Part shown: one piece after another, positions 7,838 through 16,885 of the stretch | Layout: each line of letters begins with the position of its first letter | How positions within the stretch are numbered: the stretch's first letter is position 1 | Origin: Hymenobacter swuensis DY53 | GTDB lineage: Bacteria > Bacteroidota > Bacteroidia > Cytophagales > Hymenobacteraceae | Assembly: GCF_000576555.1 (NCBI RefSeq) | Contig: NZ_CP007145.1 | Span: 558,001 to 622,000, forward strand | DNA: 64,000 nt | Reading direction: 5' to 3' | Position numbers and translations under genes: made by a program | Notes under the pieces: model-generated | Databases searched by the model: none | What the model was told of the DNA's origin: nothing | The model's input: only the letters and a program-made list of their open reading frames with translations

Positions 7838-10186
7838 ATGATTCCAGTGTTACGCTTGTTCCGGGGGGCCTGCCTCGCGGCTTTTCTGCTGACTGCCACT
7901 GGGGTTGAGGCCCAGTCTACCGCCGGCTATGGCGACTGGCAGCTACACCTGCCCACTACCCAGGCCAAAGCCCTGGCCGATGTAAGCAACCGGGTGTACG
8001 TGGCCACCGAAGACGCTTTCTTCTACTTCGACAAGGAACTGAATACTACCCAGCTGTTGTCGCGTCGCGATGGGCTCAACGATGTGGGTGTCAGTGCTTT
8101 GGCTTATGACTCGCTGAGCCAACAGGTAGTGGTAGCCTACCGCAGTGCCAATCTGGATGTGTTGAAGCTGAAAGGTGGCATTACGAACCTCAACGATATT
8201 GCCCGCAAGGAAATCAGCGGTACCAAAACCATTAACAGCATCCACATCAATAGCCGCCGGGCGTATCTGGCGTGCAGTTTCGGGATTGTGGTAGTGGATC
8301 TGGCCCGGCTGGAAATCCGGGATTCGTACACCAATATCGGGCCGGGCGGTACGGTGGTGCAGGTGTTTGCCACGGCCGTAGCCAACGGCATACTTTTCGC
8401 GGCAACTTCCAACGGCCTGATGCGGGCGAACCTCAGCGGCAACCCCCTGGACTACCGCAACTGGACAACCGACCTGCCGGCCCGCGCCGGTAACCCCTAC
8501 CGCACGCTAGCCGTGCAGGATGGCCGCGTGGTGGCCGGTATCAACGGCGACCGGCTGGTGGCGTACGTGGCCGGCAGTGGCTGGCAGACGGTAACTGGCT
8601 CGCCCACGAACGTGCAGTTCCGGCAGCTTACCCCTTCCCGGGCTGGTTTGCTTATCACCGACAACAACAAAGTATCCGTTCTGAACCTTACCACCGGCAC
8701 TACCAGCCTGGTACTGCGGCCTGCCCTGCTAACCAATCCGCAGGCGGCTGTGCGGGCCAGAGGCGGCACGTATTTCCTGGCCGATTACGCCAATGGGCTG
8801 CTGAAAACCACCGATGGGGTGCAGGCCGAACAGTTCCTGACCAACGCGCCGGCTACGGCCCAAGCTTTCAGCGTGCTGGCTGATGGCCGCTCCGGGAAGG
8901 TGAACATCTTCACCGGCGGCTATGGCGAGAATTATCTGCAGCAGGATTTCTACCGGGGGTTCTTTGAGTATGCCGATGGCCGTTGGACCAATTTTACGCC
9001 CGCTACCCAGCCCAGTCCGGCGCAGTACCCCAATCCGAAGGACGTAGTGCGCGGTACCCGCACCCCGGATGGTACGCTGTACGTGGCCAGCTACGGCAAC
9101 GGGCTGTTGGAGTGGAAAGGCGTAGGCGACTTCCGGTTGTTCAATCCAACTACCAACCTGCCCAACCCGTTACGCAGTGCTATTGCCAACCCCACTTTTA
9201 CCCGCGTAACCGACCTGACCACCGATGCGGCCGGGAAGGTGTGGGTGATTAACCGCCACCAGATTGCCGGGCAGCCGGGCGTATTCATCTTCGACCCGAT
9301 GGCGAATAGCTGGCAGATCATCGACTACTTCAGCGGCAGTGAGAATCTGGAGCGGCTGGTGCTGGACAACGCGGGCAATATGTGGGCCGCTGGCAGCCGC
9401 CGGAGCGGGGTGAACATGGTGGCCTACAACCCGGAAACCAAGGCCACCCGCTATTACTCGCAGGCGTTCGGCCCCGATAATTCCTCCCTGAGCTTCGCGG
9501 ATATTGTAAACGACGTGGTGAAGGACCGTACAGGGGATATATGGGTGGCGACCAACAAAGGCCCGGTTGTGTTCAACGACCCGCTCAGTGCCTTTGAAAG
9601 CACTCTGGACCTGACTTTTCGGGTGCCGTACGTGCGGCGTGGGGCTGGGGCCGGGTTTCCTACGCTGCTCAACGAGCGGATTCGGGCTATTGCCGTGGAT
9701 GGCGGCAACCGCAAATGGTTTGGCACCGACCGAGGGTTATGGCTCTTCAGTGCCGACGCCGACGAAGCGCTGCAGCATTTCACCACCGACAACAGCCCGC
9801 TGCCTTCCGACCAGATTGTGGACGTGGAGGTGAACGACAAAACCGGTGAAGTATTCGTGGTGACGGACGCGGGCGTGGTGGCCTACCGTGGCGACGCCAC
9901 GGTAACGGAGGGTAAGCCCAGCTGCGCCAAAGTGTTTCCCAACCCAGTCCGGACCGATTTTACGGGCCAAGTGGGTATTGCGGGGCTGGCCAACAATGCG
10001 CCCGTCAAAATAACGGACGTAACCGGCAAGCTCGTGTATCAGACCCGGGCCAACGGCGGCACCGTTACCTGGAACCTGACCGACTACAACGGCCGCCGGG
10101 TGCAATCCGGAGTCTACCTAGTGCTGTCTTCGGATGCAGACGGCAAAAACGGCTGTGTGAGCAAAGTGGCCGTAGTAGAACGGTAG
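7838..10186 (+). CDS. porZ: PorZ-like type IX secretion protein
   Basis: Exported 782-residue protein. Residues 1-26 are a signal peptide ending in VEAQ. The body is beta-propeller repeats (VYVATEDAFFYFD, MWAAGSRR, IWVATNKGPVVF, KWFGTDRGLWLF). The last ~85 residues are a T9SS type A sorting domain (VFPNPVRTDF, ITDVTGKLVYQT, YNGRRVQSGVYLV). PorZ of Porphyromonas gingivalis has the same architecture and size and is part of the surface attachment complex that adds A-LPS to T9SS cargo. The adjacency to recO is common for porZ in this phylum. ATG 7838 is preferred over the in-frame TTG at 7802 since it begins the signal peptide directly. Confidence 0.85.
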   Translation: MIPVLRLFRGACLAAFLLTATGVEAQSTAGYGDWQLHLPTTQAKALADVSNRVYVATEDAFFYFDKELNTTQLLSRRDGLNDVGVSALAYDSLSQQVVVAYRSANLDVLKLKGGITNLNDIARKEISGTKTINSIHINSRRAYLACSFGIVVVDLARLEIRDSYTNIGPGGTVVQVFATAVANGILFAATSNGLMRANLSGNPLDYRNWTTDLPARAGNPYRTLAVQDGRVVAGINGDRLVAYVAGSGWQTVTGSPTNVQFRQLTPSRAGLLITDNNKVSVLNLTTGTTSLVLRPALLTNPQAAVRARGGTYFLADYANGLLKTTDGVQAEQFLTNAPATAQAFSVLADGRSGKVNIFTGGYGENYLQQDFYRGFFEYADGRWTNFTPATQPSPAQYPNPKDVVRGTRTPDGTLYVASYGNGLLEWKGVGDFRLFNPTTNLPNPLRSAIANPTFTRVTDLTTDAAGKVWVINRHQIAGQPGVFIFDPMANSWQIIDYFSGSENLERLVLDNAGNMWAAGSRRSGVNMVAYNPETKATRYYSQAFGPDNSSLSFADIVNDVVKDRTGDIWVATNKGPVVFNDPLSAFESTLDLTFRVPYVRRGAGAGFPTLLNERIRAIAVDGGNRKWFGTDRGLWLFSADADEALQHFTTDNSPLPSDQIVDVEVNDKTGEVFVVTDAGVVAYRGDATVTEGKPSCAKVFPNPVRTDFTGQVGIAGLANNAPVKITDVTGKLVYQTRANGGTVTWNLTDYNGRRVQSGVYLVLSSDADGKNGCVSKVAVVER

Positions 10187-10308
10187 GAGGGAAGCGAATT
10201 AAACGGCAGTGCGGGCTGTTAAGCAGAGTCTTTCTTTCCGTAGCTGCACTGGGCTGTCGGCTATATCGGCGGTGTTACTGCTTCCATTTCTGATTCAACT
10301 TTCCTCTT

Positions 10309-11031
10309 ATGCTGATCAAAACCCGGGGTATCGTGCTCAACTACATGCGCTACCGCGAAACCAGCATCATTGCCCGGATTTATACAGAGCGTCTGGGTCT
10401 GCAGAGCTACGTGGTGAACGGGGTGCGCAAAGCCAAGCCGCCCGGGCGCATTGCATTGTTCCAGCCCTTTACGCTGCTGGATCTGGTGGCGTACACTTCC
10501 CGGAGCGGCGGCCTTACCCGGCTCTCGGAATTCCGGTGTGCGGAGCCGTTCCGGACGCTGCCGTATGATGTGCGGAAGAGCAGCATTGCGCTGTTTCTGT
10601 CGGAAGTGGTGGGGCGGGTGCTGCTGGAAGAGGAGGAAAACGAGCCGTTATTTACCTTTCTGCACGATTCGGTACTGGCCTTCGACCGGCAGGAAGAAGG
10701 CTTCGAGAACTTCGCGCTGGAGTTTCTGCTGCGCCTGAGCCACTACCTCGGCTTCGGCCCCGAAACCGGTGAGCAGATTACCTCGCAGGTGGCCTTTGCC
10801 TCGGAAGCGCCCAATACGGCCGCCGGGCATAGTCCCACGGCCCTGCGGTTTCAGGAGTTTGAGCAGCATTTCGACGACCTGCTGCACCGCCCCGCAATGG
10901 CAGCCGTGCCCAACGGCCGGGTGCGCCGGGAGCTGCTGGGGGTATTAATCCGCTACTACCAGCTCCACGTTGAACACCTCGGGGATATTCGCTCTCTGGC
11001 CGTGCTATCAGAGGTGTTGGCAGAGCTGTAA
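10309..11031 (+). CDS. recO: DNA repair protein RecO
   Basis: A 240-residue recombination mediator of the RecFOR pathway, which loads RecA on SSB-coated single-stranded DNA. The N-terminal OB fold begins with MLIKTRGIVLNYMRYRETS and continues with VVNGVRKAKPPGR; a helical C-terminal domain follows with the usual NPL-like leucine-rich pattern (FLLRLSHYLGFGPE). It lies 122 bases downstream of porZ; the gap shows no strong terminator, so cotranscription is possible. Length is normal. Confidence 0.93.
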   Translation: MLIKTRGIVLNYMRYRETSIIARIYTERLGLQSYVVNGVRKAKPPGRIALFQPFTLLDLVAYTSRSGGLTRLSEFRCAEPFRTLPYDVRKSSIALFLSEVVGRVLLEEEENEPLFTFLHDSVLAFDRQEEGFENFALEFLLRLSHYLGFGPETGEQITSQVAFASEAPNTAAGHSPTALRFQEFEQHFDDLLHRPAMAAVPNGRVRRELLGVLIRYYQLHVEHLGDIRSLAVLSEVLAEL

Positions 11032-11095
11032 GGTGAATGATGAGGGATGAATTGGCAGGACTCAAATAGTGTTGCCAATCCATTCCTCATCATTT

Positions 11096-12064
11096 CTACT
11101 TCACGCCCACCAGCTCCACATTGAAACGCAGAATGCTATTGGCCGGAATGTCGGCCCCGGCTCCCCGAGGACCGTATGCCAGGGCGGAAGGAATCAGCAA
11201 AATGGCTTTCGAGCCTTTCGGAAGCAGGGCAATACCCTGGTCCCAGCCCGGAATTACCTGGCCCTGACCCAGCGGAAACTCAATGGGCTTGTTCCCGTTG
11301 CGCGACGAGGCATCGAACACTTTTCCGTTGAGCAGCATGCCGGTGTACAGCACCGATACTACCTGCCCGGTTTTGGGTTTGGCTCCGATACCCGCTTTTG
11401 TGATGACGTAGTACACCCCGCCGGGGGCCTTTATTCCTTTCAGCTTGTTTTGCTTGAGGTAAGCCAGAATACTGGCATCTTCTTTCAGAGCTAGGCCGGC
11501 TGCCTGTTTTTTGGCTTCGGCCTGAGCCTTCAGCTGGGCCTGCTGCGCCTCCTGCACGGCTTCTTCCTGCGTCTGGATTTTCTCGGCCTTGGCTAGCACC
11601 GTAAGCGTAGAGCCGGCCCTGCGGATGAAGGGCGGAACCGGCTGGCGGAAAGACTTCAGAAACACGGTATCCACGTTCAGGCGAAATACACCGGAGTCGC
11701 CGGGCTGGAGCAAGGACAAGGCTTCTTCCACTGTGCCATGCTGTTGACGCCGCACCGTATCCAGCGGCACGCGCACGGGTTGGTTGCGGTTCTGGCGGCG
11801 GGAATGCATCAGCACCGAGTCCTGGGCCGTGCGGAACTGCATGTGCAGGCTCATGATTTTACCGATTCGGGCGGCATACGTGGCGTCGCCGCTGGTGGGC
11901 AGAGCTGGGCGTAGTACGTAGCGGCCGTTTTCCAGGTGGTAAATCCGGTATTCCAGTCCGGAGCTGAGGCGGTTAAACGGCGTCGGGTCGCCCTGAAACG
12001 ACATCAGACCGGCAGCAGCCAGCAGGGCAGGTATGGCAAGCTGGAGGCGGGCAGCAAAAAGCAT
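11096..12064 (-). CDS. FKBP-type prolyl isomerase, tandem-domain (array member 6)
   Basis: Peptidyl-prolyl cis-trans isomerase of 322 residues, exported by a hydrophobic N-terminal signal without a clear lipobox cysteine. It has a degenerate N-terminal FKBP-like domain (about 30-165), an Ala/Gln/Lys-rich helical segment (about 165-205) and a canonical C-terminal FKBP domain with the active-site pattern VLYTG, VFDAS, QVIPGWD, ALAYG and LRFNVEL. It has the same two-domain build as the array's first member (14371-15432), and the two are clearly paralogous over their full length. ATG 12064 is used; the frame extends only to a TTG two codons upstream. Confidence 0.9.
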   Translation of the reverse strand: MLFAARLQLAIPALLAAAGLMSFQGDPTPFNRLSSGLEYRIYHLENGRYVLRPALPTSGDATYAARIGKIMSLHMQFRTAQDSVLMHSRRQNRNQPVRVPLDTVRRQQHGTVEEALSLLQPGDSGVFRLNVDTVFLKSFRQPVPPFIRRAGSTLTVLAKAEKIQTQEEAVQEAQQAQLKAQAEAKKQAAGLALKEDASILAYLKQNKLKGIKAPGGVYYVITKAGIGAKPKTGQVVSVLYTGMLLNGKVFDASSRNGNKPIEFPLGQGQVIPGWDQGIALLPKGSKAILLIPSALAYGPRGAGADIPANSILRFNVELVGVK

Positions 12065-12158
12065 AAGCAACGGTAGTTAAGGCCAACAAGATAAGCCGGT
12101 TTTCTGAGGCTGCCGATAAGCAAAGCGGCCCACCGGCAAATGCCGACGGGCCACAGTG

Positions 12159-12647
12159 TCATTTTACTTTCAGCACTTCCAGCTCGAATATCAAATCTGA
12201 GTTGGGGGGAATGAGGTAGCGCTTTTCCGTTTCATCATCGGGGTCGAGGCGGCCTTTGGCACCGTAAGCTAGTGCCGCCGGAATCCAGACGCGGGCCCGG
12301 CTGCCTTCGGGGAGCAGCAGCAATGCCTCATCGAACCCTTTGATAACTACGCCCCGGCCGGCCTTCACTTTGAGCGGGCCGCCCTGCTGCACGGAGGTGT
12401 CAAAAATGTGCCCGTCGGTAGCCAGAAAGCCAGTGTAATGCACCACCACCCGGTCGCCGGCCTGCGGGCGCGCCCCGGTGCCCGTCTGGCGGACCGTGTA
12501 GCGCAGGCCCGAAGCCGTAGTAGTAGCGCGGGTGAGGAGGCTGTCGGAAGCGGCTGGTACTACCGTGGTTAGTACGCGCTGCGCCTGGCTCGCCATCGGC
12601 AGGCCGCTTAACGCTACCAGTAACTTCCAGACAGCCGTTGCTCTCAC
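12159..12647 (-). CDS. FKBP-type prolyl isomerase, exported (array member 5)
   Basis: A 162-residue isomerase with a signal peptide ending SQAQ and no lipobox, so likely free in the periplasm. The FKBP domain covers about residues 45-162. It is the most divergent member: the tryptophan at the base of the active site (VIPGWD in the paralogues) is phenylalanine here (VIKGFD), and there is an acidic insertion, DPDDETEK, before the last strand. Start is GTG at 12647. Seven bases separate it from the preceding gene's stop, so it is surely cotranscribed with it. Confidence 0.87.
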   Translation of the reverse strand: MRATAVWKLLVALSGLPMASQAQRVLTTVVPAASDSLLTRATTTASGLRYTVRQTGTGARPQAGDRVVVHYTGFLATDGHIFDTSVQQGGPLKVKAGRGVVIKGFDEALLLLPEGSRARVWIPAALAYGAKGRLDPDDETEKRYLIPPNSDLIFELEVLKVK

Positions 12648-12654
12648 GCTGTGC

Positions 12655-13197
12655 CTACTCTACATTCAGAATCTCCATGTCAAACAGCAGCGGAGTATTA
12701 GCCGGAATCGAGCCAAATCCGGATACACCGTAGGCCAGGTAAGAAGGAATAAGAATCAGCTTTCTGTCGCCCTTACGCATTTGCAGCGTAGCCTGGCTCC
12801 AGCCGGGGATGATGCCTGACTGACCATTGATAAAGCCGAAGCAGCCACAGGCCGTGTGATTATTGCTGGAGGCATCAAAAACCAATCCGTCGTTACTCGT
12901 TCCGATAAAGCGGCCCACGTAGTTGGTGGTCACTTTCTGGCCGGCTTTAATCAGCGGATTGGCAGTGGGCCCCTCCGTAATAGGAATCAGGTAAATCCCC
13001 GATTCCAAGCGGCTGTAATTGGTCAGGTTGTTACGGGTGAGGTAGGCCTGGATGGCGGTATCGTCCGTTTTTTTCTGCTCTTCTACTATTTTCTCTTGCT
13101 GCTCAAAAATAGTGTCGGAGCCGTTACAGCCGGTAAGAGAAGAGGCCCCCGTCAGCAGCAACGCCAACAGAAGCAGAACGGGAGAAAATTTCTTCAT
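12655..13197 (-). CDS. FKBP-type prolyl isomerase lipoprotein (array member 4)
   Basis: A 180-residue lipoprotein: signal peptide with lipobox LTGC, then a helical, lysine/glutamate-rich spacer, then the FKBP domain. The active-site aromatic set is kept (Y in NYVG, F-D in VFDAS, W in IIPGWS, Y in LAYG, F in LLFDMEI), but the segment after VFDAS carries an unusual CGC pair within HTACGCFGF that the paralogues lack. ATG 13197 is chosen because it starts the signal peptide; the longer frame overlaps the upstream gene. Confidence 0.88.
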   Translation of the reverse strand: MKKFSPVLLLLALLLTGASSLTGCNGSDTIFEQQEKIVEEQKKTDDTAIQAYLTRNNLTNYSRLESGIYLIPITEGPTANPLIKAGQKVTTNYVGRFIGTSNDGLVFDASSNNHTACGCFGFINGQSGIIPGWSQATLQMRKGDRKLILIPSYLAYGVSGFGSIPANTPLLFDMEILNVE

Positions 13198-13234
13198 GAT
13201 TACGGGAGCAGCCGGTTGCAGCCGCCAAGTAAAG

Positions 13235-13723
13235 TTACTTAATATCAACTACCTCCACATCGAAGCGCAGCACCGAATTAGGCGGGATGGTGCCGCCACC
13301 CGTCTGCCCGTACGCCTGCGCCGAAGGAATCAGCAGAATGGCCTTTGACCCTTTATTTAAGCGGGTAAATGCCGCGTCCCAGCCACTGATAACGCGCCCC
13401 TGGCCCAACATGAAGGGAAATCCGAGCGTCGTGAGGTTGCTATCGAACACAGTTCCATCCAGCAGCGTGCCGGTATACAGCACTTTCACCACCTGATTCT
13501 TCTTGGCTTTAGCACCGGTGCCGGGCTGCGTAACGGCAATGTACACCCCCAGTGTATCCTTCTGGAAGCCGGTCAGGCTTTTGTCTTTGATGTACTGCTG
13601 AATGGTGGCGTCGTCCTGCGCCGTGTAGTCAGGTGTGGCCTCGGTATCATCTTTTTCGCAGGCAGCTAGTAGCGTGAGCAGGCCCAGCAGCAGAAAAGAG
13701 AAAAGGGAAAAGCGGAATTTCAT
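13235..13723 (-). CDS. FKBP-type prolyl isomerase lipoprotein (array member 3)
   Basis: A 162-residue lipoprotein with lipobox LAAC, a short acidic linker and one FKBP domain carrying all active-site positions (VLYTG, VFDSN, VISGWD, AQAYG, LRFDVEV). It is most similar to member 2: both have D-x-x-I-x-x-Y-I-K-D, a GFQ segment and VTQPGTGA before the domain, indicating a recent duplication. Start ATG 13723 begins the signal peptide. It is 30 bases behind member 2. Confidence 0.9.
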   Translation of the reverse strand: MKFRFSLFSFLLLGLLTLLAACEKDDTEATPDYTAQDDATIQQYIKDKSLTGFQKDTLGVYIAVTQPGTGAKAKKNQVVKVLYTGTLLDGTVFDSNLTTLGFPFMLGQGRVISGWDAAFTRLNKGSKAILLIPSAQAYGQTGGGTIPPNSVLRFDVEVVDIK

Positions 13724-13753
13724 GGCAGATACAGAGAAAAAAGAAGCCAGCAC

Positions 13754-14263
13754 TTACTGAACTTTCAGCACTTCCACATCGAAGCGGAGCACCGAGTGGG
13801 CAGGCAGCGGACCCACGGCCATTTTGCCGTAAGCTAGGCCGGAAGGAATGAGCAGGATGGCTTTCGAGCCTACCGGTAATAGCGCAAAGCCCAGGTCCCA
13901 GCCCTGAATAACTTTGCCCTGGCCCAGCGGGAAGGAAAAAGGCTGGTTGGGGTTGGTAGCGGAATCAAAAACGCGGTTGTCCAGGGTAAGGCCGGTATAC
14001 AGCGCCGACACGTTCTGACCAGACGTGGGCAGGGCACCGGTACCCGGCTGGGTAATGGCCACGTACAGGCCCGAAGGTTGCCGTTGGAAGCCGGCCAGTC
14101 CGTTATCCTTGATGTAGGCCTTGATCAGGTCCTCATCCCGCTGAACGTAATCGGTGTTGTCTTCCGGGATGTCGGTTTTCTGGCAGGCCGAAACCAGGTT
14201 CCCCAGTACCAGCAGGCACAGAACCAGCCAACTGCCCGAACGACGGAAAAGAGAAAAGAGCAT
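13754..14263 (-). CDS. FKBP-type prolyl isomerase lipoprotein (array member 2)
   Basis: A 169-residue lipoprotein; lipobox VSAC follows a hydrophobic signal. One FKBP domain with intact catalytic pattern (ALYTG, VFDSA, VIQGWD, LAYG, LRFDVEV). It is the first gene after the terminator hairpin at 14298-14336, so it should be the first gene of its own transcript with members 3 to 6. Start ATG 14263 begins the signal peptide directly; the longer frame reads back into the terminator. Confidence 0.9.
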   Translation of the reverse strand: MLFSLFRRSGSWLVLCLLVLGNLVSACQKTDIPEDNTDYVQRDEDLIKAYIKDNGLAGFQRQPSGLYVAITQPGTGALPTSGQNVSALYTGLTLDNRVFDSATNPNQPFSFPLGQGKVIQGWDLGFALLPVGSKAILLIPSGLAYGKMAVGPLPAHSVLRFDVEVLKVQ

Positions 14264-14297
14264 AAGCAGAAAAGTAAATGTGCTGAGTAGAAGAGCC

Positions 14298-14336
14298 AAA
14301 AGCCCCCGGCCCGGTTGCACCGGACCGGGGGCTTTT
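14298..14336. terminator. Bidirectional-looking terminator hairpin inside the FKBP array
   Basis: Near-perfect GC-rich stem (AAAAGCCCCCGG left, CCGGGGGCTTTT right) around a TTGCA loop, with A and T runs on both sides. It should end transcripts of nrnA and FKBP member 1 and split the array into two units. Confidence 0.85.
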
Positions 14337-14370
14337 ATGTCGTTACTGGAAAACGAGCGGGCGTCGGCAA

Positions 14371-15432
14371 TTATTTGCCCTGCTGCTGACGCTGCATTTC
14401 CTCAATCTGGCGCTGGATATCAGCCGCGTTAGGCTGGCCAGGCTGGCCGGCGGGCTGCGGCGGCGCGTTCTTCACGTCCACCAGTTCCACGTCGAAGCGC
14501 AGGATGGCATCGGCCGGAATGTCGGCTCCGGCACCACGCTGCCCGTAAGCCAGCGACGATGGAATTAGGAGTACCGCTTTCGAGCCCTTGTTGAGCATCG
14601 GAATTGCCTTATCCCAGCCCGGAATCACCTGGCCTACGCCAATCGGGAATTCGATGGGCTTGCCGCCGTTGCCTTTGGCTGAGGAGTCGAACTCCTTACC
14701 GTTTTCCAGCAAAGTGCCTTTGTACTGCACAGCTACAATCTGGCCGGCTTTGGGCTTAGGGCCGGTACCAGCCGAAGTCACCACGTAATACACGCCCGAA
14801 GGGTCCTTCTGGGCCGTCAGGTTGTTCTTCTTGATGTACTCCTGCAGCTTCACGTCGTCGGCTTTCAACTGCTGATCGGCGTGCTCCTTCATCTTCTGCT
14901 GCTGCTCGCCCTGCATTTTCTGTACGTCGGCCATGGCCTCGTCGCGGGTCTGCACCTTGGCCACCTTCACGTACATGGTCATGGTTTTACCAGCCTTCTG
15001 CATGAACGGCGGCACCGGCTGACGGAACGACTTGGCGAAAATGGTGTCCACGTTGAAACGGAACACGGCTGAGTCGCCGGGCTGCAACAGGCTGATGGCT
15101 TCTTCCAGACCGCCTTTCTGAGCTGCCCGTACGGTATCGAGCGGTACCCGAACCGGGAAGCCCATCTGCTGCTTACGCGAGTTGAACAGAATCGAATCCT
15201 TGCCCGTGCGGTACTCTACGTGCAGCGCCATAATCTTGCCGATGCGCTCCTTGTAGGTCGCGTCACCATCGGCACTGATTTCGCGGGCATCGTAGCTCTT
15301 GCCGTTGCTCTTGAATACTTTGTATTCAATTCCCGATTTGGTCTTGCTGAATTCACCGCCTTTGTTGCAGGAGGCGAGGCCCAGAACGCCGGCTGCGAGG
15401 GCCAGGCTCAGAAGGTTGCGTTTAAGGAGCAT
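14371..15432 (-). CDS. FKBP-type prolyl isomerase lipoprotein, tandem-domain (array member 1)
   Basis: A 353-residue lipoprotein with lipobox LASC. An N-terminal degenerate FKBP-like domain (about 40-165, with FPVRVPLDTVRAA and FRQPVPPFM) is followed by a charged Gln/Lys/Glu helical linker (about 180-215), a canonical FKBP domain (about 225-325) and a Pro/Gln-rich tail that none of its paralogues has. All active-site aromatics are present. It follows nrnA by 50 bases, and an FKBP lipoprotein next to the DHH phosphoesterase and ndk is a recurrent Bacteroidetes neighbourhood that includes GldI-like gliding lipoproteins; whether this one is GldI is unproven. Confidence 0.9.
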   Translation of the reverse strand: MLLKRNLLSLALAAGVLGLASCNKGGEFSKTKSGIEYKVFKSNGKSYDAREISADGDATYKERIGKIMALHVEYRTGKDSILFNSRKQQMGFPVRVPLDTVRAAQKGGLEEAISLLQPGDSAVFRFNVDTIFAKSFRQPVPPFMQKAGKTMTMYVKVAKVQTRDEAMADVQKMQGEQQQKMKEHADQQLKADDVKLQEYIKKNNLTAQKDPSGVYYVVTSAGTGPKPKAGQIVAVQYKGTLLENGKEFDSSAKGNGGKPIEFPIGVGQVIPGWDKAIPMLNKGSKAVLLIPSSLAYGQRGAGADIPADAILRFDVELVDVKNAPPQPAGQPGQPNAADIQRQIEEMQRQQQGK

Positions 15433-15482
15433 GAAAGGGTTATCGTGTGTACAAACAGAATGAGCGGCCAAGTTACACCGAA

Positions 15483-16526
15483 TTATACCGATGGTGCTAC
15501 CGGCGCCAACGGGGCCGTAACCAGCTGCGCCTGATAAGCAGGAAGCAAGCTCAGAAACCGCTCTACGGTGCTGCTGAGGGAGTCATAGCTGATGCCACCA
15601 GCGGCATTATGGTGGCCGCCGCCATTGAAATTGCGGCGCGAAAACTCGCTGACTGAGAAGTCACCCACCGAACGGAAGGAAATCTTCACGGCCTGTACCC
15701 GGTCAATGAGAATGGCGGCAAACACGATTCCCTCAATGCTGAGCGCAAAGTTCACCAGCCCTTCCGTATCGCCGGTTTTAGAGTTGTACTGGCGCAACTC
15801 GTCGGCCGTAATAGCAATGTAGGCCGTGTTATACTCGCGCAGCACCGTGAGCTTATCCTTCAGCACGAAGCCCAGAAAGCGCAGCCGCTCCTCTGAGTGC
15901 GAGTCGTAGATGCGGCGGTGCACATCGGAGAGATTGATGCCCGCGTTCAGCAGCTCGGCAATAATCAGGTGCACGTTGCGCGAGGTGCTGGGGTGGCGAA
16001 ACGAGCCGGTATCCGTCATGATGCCGGCGTAGAGGCACTCCCCGATGCCGGTGTCAATCAGGTCCTGGTCGCCCAGGTCGCGGATTACTTCAAACACCAG
16101 CTCGGCCGTGGCGGCAGCTTTGGGATTGGAGTAGTCCAGCTGCGCGAAATCCTCGGGCTCCTGGTGGTGGTCGATGAGGACCTTGGTACCCTTGGCTTCC
16201 CGCACGTAATCGCCCAGCTCATTGATGCGGCCCAGACAGCTGAAATCAAGGCAGAAGAGCACTTCGGCCCGCGCAATGATGTCACGCACTTGGGCGTCGT
16301 TCTGGCGGGGCTCGTATACCACTACTTCCTCGTTACCGGGCATCCAGGCCAGGAAATCGGGGTAGTCGGATGGGGTAACCACCGTAACGCTGTGGCCCTT
16401 CTTGCGGAGGTAGCCGGCCAAGCCCAGGGACGAGCCCAGGGCGTCAGCATCGGGCTTGTGGTGGGTGGTGATGAAAATCTGTCGGGGGTGCGCAAGCAGC
16501 TCCTTCAGCTCAGATATTGTGGACAT
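15483..16526 (-). CDS. nrnA: DHH-family phosphoesterase (NrnA-like nanoRNase / pAp phosphatase)
   Basis: A 347-residue cytoplasmic enzyme that degrades short oligoribonucleotides and dephosphorylates 3'-phosphoadenosine 5'-phosphate, using Mn. The DHH domain shows THHKPDADALGS (H22/H23, D26, D28), LDFSCLGR and the name-giving D119-H120-H121. The DHHA1 domain ends with GGGHHNAAGG near residue 305. Length is normal for NrnA. It is divergent from ndk across 359 bases and probably cotranscribed with FKBP member 1. Confidence 0.9.
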   Translation of the reverse strand: MSTISELKELLAHPRQIFITTHHKPDADALGSSLGLAGYLRKKGHSVTVVTPSDYPDFLAWMPGNEEVVVYEPRQNDAQVRDIIARAEVLFCLDFSCLGRINELGDYVREAKGTKVLIDHHQEPEDFAQLDYSNPKAAATAELVFEVIRDLGDQDLIDTGIGECLYAGIMTDTGSFRHPSTSRNVHLIIAELLNAGINLSDVHRRIYDSHSEERLRFLGFVLKDKLTVLREYNTAYIAITADELRQYNSKTGDTEGLVNFALSIEGIVFAAILIDRVQAVKISFRSVGDFSVSEFSRRNFNGGGHHNAAGGISYDSLSSTVERFLSLLPAYQAQLVTAPLAPVAPSV

Positions 16527-16885
16527 TGCCTACGGGGTAGGTGACTGAATTTCGGTCGGTTAGGCCGCGTACAAAGGCGGCAAAAGTCGGAAATATTCTG
16601 GGTTTCAACAACACGCCCTTCGGAAAGGTGCAGGCAGGGCATAGGTGAGGACAAGGCCGGTTACCGGGCAAAACGTTCCGGGAGGCAGAAAATATGAGAA
16701 ATATGGAGTTGAATATGGGTACGATACTACCCGTGGGGGTGTATGCTGCTGGAAAAATGCCGTATCTAATTTCGGCATTTCTACACCAGCAACTCATTCC
16801 ATCATTTCATTCCGTACTTTTGCGGCCGCAAACGCCTGCCGTTTGCGTAGTAACTGAATTCATTTCAACTAACCATACCAAGCCC
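16527..16885. other. Divergent intergenic region between nrnA and ndk
   Basis: 359 bases without a gene. It must hold both start regions. I see a -7-like TACTTTTG for ndk (16815-16822) but no recognisable operator, repeat or RNA. An open frame running into ndk from 16694 is not credible as an extension because Ndk is complete from 16886. Confidence 0.5.
16815..16822 (+). promoter_or_regulatory. Putative Bacteroidota -7 element for ndk
   Basis: TACTTTTG matches the TAnnTTTG consensus and would give a leader of roughly 55 bases before the ndk ATG. No clear TTTG -33 element is found at the expected distance, so this is moderate. Confidence 0.45.
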
